From: TMED23 sp964639965
Lineage (GTDB): Bacteria; Pseudomonadota; Alphaproteobacteria; Rhodospirillales; UBA2165
Length of the DNA: 51,069 nucleotides
Assembly: GCA_964639965.1 (NCBI GenBank)
Contig: CAZXGI010000011.1
Span: forward strand, 1 to 51,069
Reading direction: 5' to 3'
The notes beneath the pieces were generated by a model that had not been told where the DNA came from, searched no databases, and saw nothing but the letters and a program-made list of their open reading frames with translations. The translations under genes were made by a program, and so were the position numbers. Positions 45,540-51,069 of the stretch are shown here, in pieces (within the stretch, counting starts at the first letter, position 1; every line of letters begins with the position of its first letter).

Positions 45540-46714
45540 CTATCAATTTCTCCAAACACAATATCTAACGAACCAATGTTAGCAACCACATCAGCCAACA
45601 TATGACCTTTGCTTAACAAATCTAGTGCTTGTAAATGAGCAAATCCAGGTGCTCGGATTTTGCAACGATAGGGTTTGTTAGATCCATCAGCGATCAAAAA
45701 GACACCAAATTCACCTTTTGGAGCTTCAACCACAGAATAAGTCTCGCCCGATGGAACATGATATCCCTCCGTAAATAGCTTGAAATGATGGATCAAGGCT
45801 TCCATCGAATATTTCATGTCATTGCGACTAGGCGGGCTAAATTTATGGTCTTCGCACGAAACCGGGCCAGGTGGCAATTTGTTTAGGCATTGCTTAATAA
45901 TTTTTAGGGACTCGTACATTTCATAGATGCGAATTAGATAACGATCATAACAATCGCCATGTTTGGCGATCGGTACATCAAACTCAATTTTATCATAAAC
46001 GTCGTAGGGCTGGCTTTTCCGCAAATCCCAAGCTATACCACTAGCTCGAAGGTTGGGTCCGCTAAACCCCCAATCCATGGCTTGCTCAGCCGTAATGATC
46101 CCAATATTCACTGTTCTTTGTTTAAATATTCTATTCTCGGTCAACAAGCCTTCTAGATCGTTAACCATCGAGGGAAAATGTTCAACCCAGTCCATAATGT
46201 CCTCGGCCAAGCCCTCCGGCAAATCCATGGTGACCCCCCCTGGCCTAAAATATGCCATGTGGAGACGAGCGCCACTTACCCGTTCACAGAATTCCATTAA
46301 TTTTTCTCGCTCTTCAAACCCCCAAAGCATAGGTGTCATTGCTCCGACATCCATAGCATAAGCACACACGTTAAAGGTATGGTTTAAAATACGCCCGAGC
46401 TCAGCAAAAATTACACGAATATACTGACCTCGAGGAGGAACCTCCATGCTAGCTAATTTTTCCACAGCCAAGGCAAAGGCATGTTCTTGGTTTTGTGGTG
46501 CGACGTAGTCTAGACGATCAAAATAAGGAACAGCTTGCAAATAAGTTTTTTGTTCAATTAGCTTCTCTGTACCTCGATGCAACAACCCAATGTGGGGATC
46601 TGCTCGATCAACAACCTCACCATCCATTTCTAAAACGAGCCGCAATACTCCATGTGCAGCTGGATGTTGGGGACCAAAATTAAGTGTGAAATTTTTTATT
46701 TGTTGTTCTGACAT
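45536..46714 (-). CDS. nuoD: NADH-quinone oxidoreductase subunit D (49 kDa homologue)
   Basis: Quinone-site subunit related to NiFe-hydrogenase large subunits, with 392 residues. Motifs include F-G-P-Q-H-P-A-A-H-G-V-L-R near residue 13, carrying the quinone-ligating histidine. Others are H-I-G-L-L-H-R-G-T-E-K and the C-terminal D-I-V-F-G-E-I-D-R end. It is a separate gene, not fused to nuoC as in E. coli, and overlaps the nuoC stop by one base (TAATG). Confidence 0.97.
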   Translation of the reverse strand: MSEQQIKNFTLNFGPQHPAAHGVLRLVLEMDGEVVDRADPHIGLLHRGTEKLIEQKTYLQAVPYFDRLDYVAPQNQEHAFALAVEKLASMEVPPRGQYIRVIFAELGRILNHTFNVCAYAMDVGAMTPMLWGFEEREKLMEFCERVSGARLHMAYFRPGGVTMDLPEGLAEDIMDWVEHFPSMVNDLEGLLTENRIFKQRTVNIGIITAEQAMDWGFSGPNLRASGIAWDLRKSQPYDVYDKIEFDVPIAKHGDCYDRYLIRIYEMYESLKIIKQCLNKLPPGPVSCEDHKFSPPSRNDMKYSMEALIHHFKLFTEGYHVPSGETYSVVEAPKGEFGVFLIADGSNKPYRCKIRAPGFAHLQALDLLSKGHMLADVVANIGSLDIVFGEIDR

Positions 46715-47361
46715 TACTCACCCTCATCAGGGGTCTCAGAAGATTTTTTGACTTTTTCATCACCAGGCAGAATTGCATTAGCCCCTTCCCAAGGACTCAA
46801 AAAGTCGAATTGACGAAATTCTTGACTTAACTTTACTGGTTCATAAATCACACGCTTCTTTTCGTCATCATAACGGAGCTCAACATAACCCGTGAGGGGG
46901 AAATCCTTTCGCAACGGATGACCGTCGAAGCCATAATCAGATAAAATACGGCGCAAATCAGAATGATCAGAGAAATATATTCCAAAAAGGTCCCAAGCTT
47001 CTCTCTCCCACCAATTTGCTGAACTAAAAACATTAGTTACTGACGGTACAGCTGAAGTAGCATCTGTTTGTACTTTTACTCTAACGCGCTGGTTCAAAGA
47101 AAGGCTTAGCAAACAATACACTATATCAAAACGGTTTTCGCGCTCTGGATAATCAACACCACAAAGTTCCATCAGCATCTTAAATTGGCAATTAGCGTCA
47201 TCCCGCAAAAAAGTAAGAACTTTCACTATAGAATCGCGTTCAGCATTTAAAACTAATTCACCCTGAATTATCTCAGTCGAAACGATAGATTCTTGAAGTT
47301 CGTTGACGACGACATTTTCCAAATCTGAAAAGTTCTGTGTATGAGAGTGGAAATCAGCCAT
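46714..47361 (-). CDS. nuoC: NADH-quinone oxidoreductase subunit C (30 kDa homologue)
   Basis: Hydrophilic connecting subunit. From the ATG at 47361 the protein has 215 residues. The diagnostic block is W-W-E-R-E-A-W-D-L-F-G-I-Y-F, followed by R-R-I-L-S-D-Y-G-F-x-G-H-P-L-R-K-D-F-P. A TTG at 47397 would overlap nuoB by 10 bases and is an alternative start. The acidic/lysine tail after about 190 is variable. Confidence 0.95.
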   Translation of the reverse strand: MADFHSHTQNFSDLENVVVNELQESIVSTEIIQGELVLNAERDSIVKVLTFLRDDANCQFKMLMELCGVDYPERENRFDIVYCLLSLSLNQRVRVKVQTDATSAVPSVTNVFSSANWWEREAWDLFGIYFSDHSDLRRILSDYGFDGHPLRKDFPLTGYVELRYDDEKKRVIYEPVKLSQEFRQFDFLSPWEGANAILPGDEKVKKSSETPDEGE

Positions 47362-47387
47362 CTTTAAATTATACGAATTCCTATTAT

Positions 47388-47924
47388 TTAACGCCAAAGT
47401 TTACCAGTTCTATGAATTTTCTTTTGTAATTGTAGAATACCATAAACCAATGCTTCTGCCGTTGGAGGACAGCCAGGAACGTAAACATCTACAGGCACAA
47501 CTCGATCGCACCCACGAACTACAGAATATGAATAATGATAATAGCCACCACCATTTGCACAGGAACCCATAGATATTACATAACGAGGCTCGGCCATCTG
47601 ATCATAAATTTTACGAAATGCAGGTGCCATTTTGTTTGTTAAAGTTCCAGCGACAATTATTAAATCCGCCTGACGGGGACTTGGACGAGGCACCACACCT
47701 AAGCGATCCAAATCATAACGGCTCATATACGCATGCATCATTTCAATCGCACAACAAGCTAGGCCAAAAGTCATTGGCCATAAAGAACCTTTTCGGGCCC
47801 AGTTTACGAGATTATCAATACTCGTCACTGCAAAGCCCTTATCGCTAAGCCGATCTGTTATATGTTCAAACAATTCTTCGTGTTCAGTTTCTTCAACGAG
47901 AGTGTTCTGGTTTGTATTAATCAT
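47388..47924 (-). CDS. nuoB: NADH-quinone oxidoreductase subunit B (PSST homologue, cluster N2)
   Basis: Carries cluster N2 next to the quinone site. The 178 residues include the tandem-cysteine motif G-L-A-C-C-A-I-E-M (C57, C58) plus C122 and C152 in G-S-C-A and P-G-C-P-P. R-P-S-P-R-Q-A-D and G-T-L-T-N-K-M-A-P are further family markers. It starts 10 bases after nuoA. Confidence 0.97.
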   Translation of the reverse strand: MINTNQNTLVEETEHEELFEHITDRLSDKGFAVTSIDNLVNWARKGSLWPMTFGLACCAIEMMHAYMSRYDLDRLGVVPRPSPRQADLIIVAGTLTNKMAPAFRKIYDQMAEPRYVISMGSCANGGGYYHYSYSVVRGCDRVVPVDVYVPGCPPTAEALVYGILQLQKKIHRTGKLWR

Positions 47925-47934
47925 GCTAAATATA

Positions 47935-48300
47935 TTAATCCCACTCTAGCGCGCCTTTACGCCATTCATATATAAAACCTACTGTTAAAATACCCAAGAA
48001 TATTACCATTGACCAAAACCCGAATGACCCAATCTGGTTAAGCGTGATTGCCCAAGGAAACAAAAACGCCACCTCAAGATCGAAGATAATAAACAAAATA
48101 GCTACCAAATAAAAGCGAACGTCAAACTTTATTCTTGCATCTTCAAAAGCATCAAAACCACATTCATAAGAAGAGAGTTTTGCAGAATCGGGTTTTTGGG
48201 GCACGACGATCAACGAGAACACTGGAATGAGTGCGGCGATGCCTAAGGCTAGAAATATAAAAATCAGGATCGGCAAATATTCTACAAGTAAATTTTCCAT
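47935..48300 (-). CDS. nuoA: NADH-quinone oxidoreductase subunit A
   Basis: Three-helix membrane subunit, 121 residues, first gene of the nuo operon. It contains K-L-S-S-Y-E-C-G-F-D-A-F, with the conserved quinone-chamber-loop cysteine, and the membrane-acidic F-I-I-F-D-L-E-V-A-F-L-F-P motif. All 14 subunits nuoA-nuoN follow in order with gaps of at most about 26 bases or small overlaps, so complex I is encoded by one compact operon. Confidence 0.97.
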   Translation of the reverse strand: MENLLVEYLPILIFIFLALGIAALIPVFSLIVVPQKPDSAKLSSYECGFDAFEDARIKFDVRFYLVAILFIIFDLEVAFLFPWAITLNQIGSFGFWSMVIFLGILTVGFIYEWRKGALEWD

Positions 48301-48408
48301 AAGATTTTACTTAACCAACTTTTTGTTTTTTCTCGAATACATTTTACAAATAGATGTTTGCTGTGAAGCTATCCTTATAACAATCAAAAAGCCCAAGAAA
48401 TTATCTCG

Positions 48409-48437
48409 CTTTTATTCCAATAACTAAATACCGTCAA
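48409..48437 (-). promoter_or_regulatory. Candidate promoter of the nuo operon
   Basis: On the minus strand TTGACG (48437-48432) and TAAAAG (48414-48409) are spaced by 17 bases, a good sigma-70-type pair, about 109 bases upstream of the nuoA ATG. The rest of the 284-base gap 48301-48584 holds no gene, tRNA or strong hairpin that I can see. The leader between this promoter and nuoA is A/T-rich without an obvious riboswitch. Confidence 0.45.
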
Positions 48438-48584
48438 TGTCGATTTTGGGTAATATCATATTAGGTTCATTTGAAAACGAGATTTATCCTCCATTTTAAA
48501 AATTTGGAAGGTATCATCGTTAGATTAATCCAAATACTACAAATTGATTGATCCCACTCTAATATCACAGGTGAAGTGAAGTTT

Positions 48585-49106
48585 TTACTTCTTTCTTTTT
48601 ATCATCCACTTTCGGTACTTTTTAGCAACAGTATCACAGGGGGCCAGATACAAATTGCGGGCCATAAAAGGTCCTGCCGAACGACTATTTTTGGCTACGA
48701 CAAGACAATAATGAGGATTACTTAATGGTCTAAACTCTCTATTCTTATATTTAAATTTCTGTTTAGATGAATTAACACTACATTGAAGTAAACCAAGCGC
48801 CGCTCCCTTTAATATAGGTCCAATGATCTCTACACATTTTTCAGAATAGGTCGCAGACAAAATTTGCTTTGTTACTTTTCGGTAAAAAAATTGAACGTCG
48901 CCACCTTGAGGTTTACACGAATGTGCATGCAAACGTTCAGCAAAACCTCTGCCAATGGTATCAATGCACCAACCCAATTCGGCACTTTCATCTAAATTAT
49001 CGCTGAGATAAATCAAAGGTGCGGGTGTTTGAATGTTGGGAGAACTACTCCACGAAAATGATGGCCAAATAATGAATAAAGAGATCAAAAAAAATTTCAC
49101 TTTCAC
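48585..49106 (-). CDS. Secreted beta-trefoil (ricin-B-like) protein
   Basis: 173 residues with a signal peptide (hydrophobic 4-18, cleavage near 20-22). The mature protein has three similar units. Each contains a cysteine pair followed by a Q-x-W/F-like strand: C47...C64 then V-Q-F-F-Y; C91...C109 then K-Q-K-F-K-Y; C134...C157 then Y-R-K-W-M-I. This threefold pattern is what a ricin-type beta-trefoil lectin domain shows, with one disulfide per lobe. Carbohydrate binding is inference from fold. The start is GTG at 49106 with an excellent GGGAGG five bases upstream. No partner gene is adjacent; it is divergent from the FkbM gene. Confidence 0.7.
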   Translation of the reverse strand: MKVKFFLISLFIIWPSFSWSSSPNIQTPAPLIYLSDNLDESAELGWCIDTIGRGFAERLHAHSCKPQGGDVQFFYRKVTKQILSATYSEKCVEIIGPILKGAALGLLQCSVNSSKQKFKYKNREFRPLSNPHYCLVVAKNSRSAGPFMARNLYLAPCDTVAKKYRKWMIKRKK

Positions 49107-49245
49107 CTCCCTATAGTTAACAGTTTTCGATCAAAAAATAACATTTTACCAAACTAACCACGTAAATATTTTTTTATTTTTGAATATTTATTAAAAACAA
49201 AACCCTTTTACATGATCAAAGAAATGGGATAGGAGTTCTTGTTAT

Positions 49246-50049
49246 ATGACTAAAATTATATCTACTTGTTTTTATTTTTTATTTACTATTACTACCTCTA
49301 TTTTATCGCGTTGGAAACAGCTAACCTGCAAGTCTCGCTTGTATAAGCTACTTGAACCATTTTATGAGATCCAAATTAATGGCGAAAGGCTAAAACTCTT
49401 TGTTCCTGACCGGACAAGTTTATATTGGGCAAAAACAGGACCGGACAGCGAACCGGCAACAAACAAATGGATAAATTCGTTTTCCAATACTGATGTTTTT
49501 GTCGATATTGGAGCTAACGTTGGCCTATATTCATTGATGGCTGGAATAAAAGGAGTTGCCAAAGTTTATGCTATCGAACCCAACCCTTTTTCCTTCAACG
49601 TTTTATGCCGAAATATTATTTTGAACAAGCTCAGCGACAAAATTGTCGCACTTTCCATGCCAATTACCAAAAAATCTTCAATTTCAAATTTCTCCTTAAG
49701 CAACACTCAAGCTGGGTCAGTTGGAAATGAAATTACCATGAGTAAAAATGACAAAACGAAAATTTCGATTTTAACCGGATCTTTCTCACTCGACGACTTG
49801 ATCCAACTCCAAGGTATAAGAAATATCACACACATAAAAATCGACGTTGATGGAATAGAAAAAGAAATTTTAAAGGGCGCCAATAATATTCTGTCGAGCA
49901 AAACGCTCAAATCTGTATTGATTGAAGATCCTAACGGAAACAGCGAAAAAAAGAATGACCTGGACCGATTTATGGAAAATTATAATTTCGTGAATTCAAT
50001 AGTGTGGGGTCAAGATGGAACAGAAAATAAAATATTTAATAAAAATTGA
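49246..50049 (+). CDS. FkbM-family SAM-dependent methyltransferase
   Basis: A 267-residue class I methyltransferase of the FkbM family, which usually O-methylates sugars or other small acceptors. The SAM site is D-V-F-V-D-I-G-A-N-V-G-L-Y (83-95) with acidic A-I-E-P-N-P at 109-114. The family's downstream I-K-I-D-V-D-G-I-E-K-E-I-L-K-G-A motif lies near 198-213. The N-terminal 20 residues are hydrophobic and may anchor it to the membrane. ATG at 49246 has AGGAG about 10 bases upstream. There is no glycosyltransferase or polysaccharide cluster nearby, so the acceptor is unknown. The selenoprotein gene follows 40 bases downstream on the same strand. Confidence 0.88.
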   Translation: MTKIISTCFYFLFTITTSILSRWKQLTCKSRLYKLLEPFYEIQINGERLKLFVPDRTSLYWAKTGPDSEPATNKWINSFSNTDVFVDIGANVGLYSLMAGIKGVAKVYAIEPNPFSFNVLCRNIILNKLSDKIVALSMPITKKSSISNFSLSNTQAGSVGNEITMSKNDKTKISILTGSFSLDDLIQLQGIRNITHIKIDVDGIEKEILKGANNILSSKTLKSVLIEDPNGNSEKKNDLDRFMENYNFVNSIVWGQDGTENKIFNKN

Positions 50050-50089
50050 TTAGCTCAACAAAAAAAGTCAAAAGATGTAATTTATTATT

Positions 50090-50971
50090 ATGGGAAATAA
50101 GCGAAAAAAAAACGATGAGCCTGTTCATTATATGGAGCGCACGCGCCTATACTATCGTGCATTAGGATATGAGAACGATTATAAATGGGCAAAAAATAGC
50201 GTAACTCCATTTTCCAAACTTCAAAAACCATTGAATGAAGCGCAGATAGCAATCATTATAACCTCGGCTGAACCTGGAAATTATTCGGACGAGAATCCTC
50301 CGATAAGAGAGGTCTGGTCGAGACCTATCCATCAGGTTCCGGAGAACCTATATAATCAGCACCTCGCATGGGACAAAAAGACAACTCATACTCGCGACCG
50401 TGAGACGTATCTTCCAATTAATGCTATGCATAAATTGGCTAAAAAAGGGTTTATTGGTTCTATTTCTCCACGCATCCACAGTGTGCCCACGGTGTATAGT
50501 CAACGAGAAACGAATAATTATGATGCTCCAAATATTTTTACACGGCTCAAACAAGATCATGCTGACGCAGCAATACTGGTAGCTTTATGACCAGTTTGCC
50601 ATCAGACCGTGGGTTTGGTTAGCAGATATCTTGAAGAAAATTTAATACCGACAGTAGTATTAGGTTCCGCTAAAGATATCGTCGAGCACGTCGGCGTTTC
50701 CCGTTTTTTGTTTGTCGATTATCCCCTTGGAAATCCATCGGGAATTCCTTATGACCGCAACAACCAATTAGAAATAGTTGAAATGGCGTTGAATTTACTC
50801 GAAAGCACAAAAGTACCAAATACAACGATCCGGGCACCTTTTGACTGGCCGGGTAATAAAGAGTGGCGTGAGTTATACAGCCAAATTAGACATCAAGACA
50901 AAGCCGCATTGTTAGCTGAAGGGGATATTCGCAGAAAAAGGTTTTCAAAATCTTCGCCGCGTAAATTTTAA
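50090..50971 (+). CDS. Selenoprotein B-family reductase (PrdB/GrdB-like) with in-frame TGA as selenocysteine
   Basis: Read through the TGA at 50588-50590, this is one 293-residue protein: 166 residues, selenocysteine 167, then 126 more in the same frame. The redox site is U167-P-V-C170-H-Q-T, the UxxC motif of D-proline reductase PrdB and its relatives in the glycine/sarcosine/betaine reductase selenoprotein B family. Family blocks occur on both sides of the TGA. Before it are H-L-A-W-D-K (91-96), S-V-P-T-V-Y-S-Q-R (131-139) and D-A-P-N-I-F. After it come I-P-T-V-V-L-G-S-A-K-D-I-V-E and V-D-Y-P-L-G-N-P-S-G-I-P. A SECIS-like hairpin follows the TGA. Sec synthesis genes (selA, selB, selC, selD) and partner reductase subunits are not in the window. 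Upstream of the ATG at 50090 no clear ribosome site is seen. A frameshift is not needed, and a plain nonsense mutation is unlikely given the intact motif. Confidence 0.88.
50591..50627 (+). promoter_or_regulatory. Bacterial SECIS element (selenocysteine insertion hairpin)
   Basis: Directly after the TGA (50588-50590), bases 50594-50599 pair with 50622-50627 (6 bp, two G-U). Bases 50601-50608 pair with 50612-50619 (8 bp, two G-U). C50600 and U50620-A50621 form a small internal loop. The apical loop is G50609-U50610-G50611, starting 18 bases after the TGA. A loop opening with GU and this spacing match what SelB recognises in bacterial SECIS elements. Pairing was done by eye; no folding energy was computed. 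Confidence 0.75.
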
Positions 50972-51069
50972 GATAAAACCAACACCATCTAGAGAAGTTG
51001 GAAAATATCCTGCAGCATAAATTAATTGCCGTACCCTACCCCACTGCCACGCTAACCTAGACTAATAGA
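50972..51069 (+). other. Window end, no feature recognised
   Basis: The last 98 bases after the selenoprotein stop contain no convincing frame, hairpin or RNA gene. A following gene, if any, lies beyond the window. Confidence 0.5.

Noticed and set aside
48585..48605. GAAGT/ACTTC hairpin at the end of the trefoil gene as an intrinsic terminator
   Set aside because: On the gene's own (minus) strand no U-run follows. The T-rich side is on the plus strand, where no gene precedes it.
50609..50971. Separate small gene with GTG start downstream of the TGA
   Set aside because: It is in the same frame as the upstream part, has no ribosome site of its own, and completes a single conserved domain whose redox motif spans the TGA. 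Read-through as selenocysteine explains it better.

Overview
The window is a piece of an AT-rich alphaproteobacterial chromosome. Two conserved gene neighbourhoods typical of that class meet here: the rpsB-tsf-pyrH-frr-uppS-cdsA-dxr-rseP-bamA-ompH-lpxD-fabZ-lpxA-lpxI-lpxB cluster next to gltA-gltX-lexA-moeA-moaC-trpC-trpD, and a 14-subunit nuoA-N complex I operon followed by birA-coaX-rnj and then proS-lolC/E-lolD-dnaE. A LexA operator of the alphaproteobacterial type (GAAC-N7-GAAC) lies upstream of lexA and agrees with this placement. I cannot assign a genus. Low GC, short intergenic spaces and a lean gene set would suit a free-living aquatic lineage, but that is inference.

Layout. 1-7025 (+): end of trpD (cut by the window edge), trpC, moaC, moeA, lexA, gltX, gltA. 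7063-21859 (-): gloA, then reading upstream the lipid A, outer-membrane biogenesis, isoprenoid, phospholipid and translation genes up to rpsB. 22081-22749 (+): a secreted protein with an HExxH zinc-peptidase signature, divergent from rpsB and convergent with dnaE. 22762-48300 (-): dnaE, lolD, lolC/E, proS, a small secreted protein, tag, rnj, coaX, birA and nuoN back to nuoA. 48585-50971: a non-core tail with a secreted beta-trefoil-like protein (-), an FkbM-family methyltransferase (+) and a selenoprotein gene (+).

The most notable feature is at 50090-50971. Two consecutive open frames are separated only by an in-frame TGA, and together they encode one 293-residue protein of the glycine/sarcosine/betaine/D-proline reductase selenoprotein B family (PrdB/GrdB-like). 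The TGA sits at the family's redox site (U-P-V-C-H-Q-T). A stem-loop with a GU-starting apical loop follows it immediately, as expected for a bacterial SECIS element. No other reductase subunit (PrdA, GrdA, GrdE) is nearby, so the role of this protein in what looks like a respiring organism is open.

How the genes work together: the minus-strand block of about 15 kb couples ribosome and translation factors (rpsB, tsf, frr) and UMP kinase (pyrH) to envelope construction. uppS, cdsA and dxr supply lipid carriers and precursors. bamA, ompH and rseP assemble and monitor the outer membrane. lpxD, fabZ, lpxA, lpxI and lpxB make lipid A. The nuo operon encodes a complete respiratory complex I. No rRNA, tRNA, CRISPR array, insertion sequence or prophage gene was recognised. 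No gene-free stretch exceeds 300 bases; the largest are 48301-48584 and 21860-22080, and both are described below.
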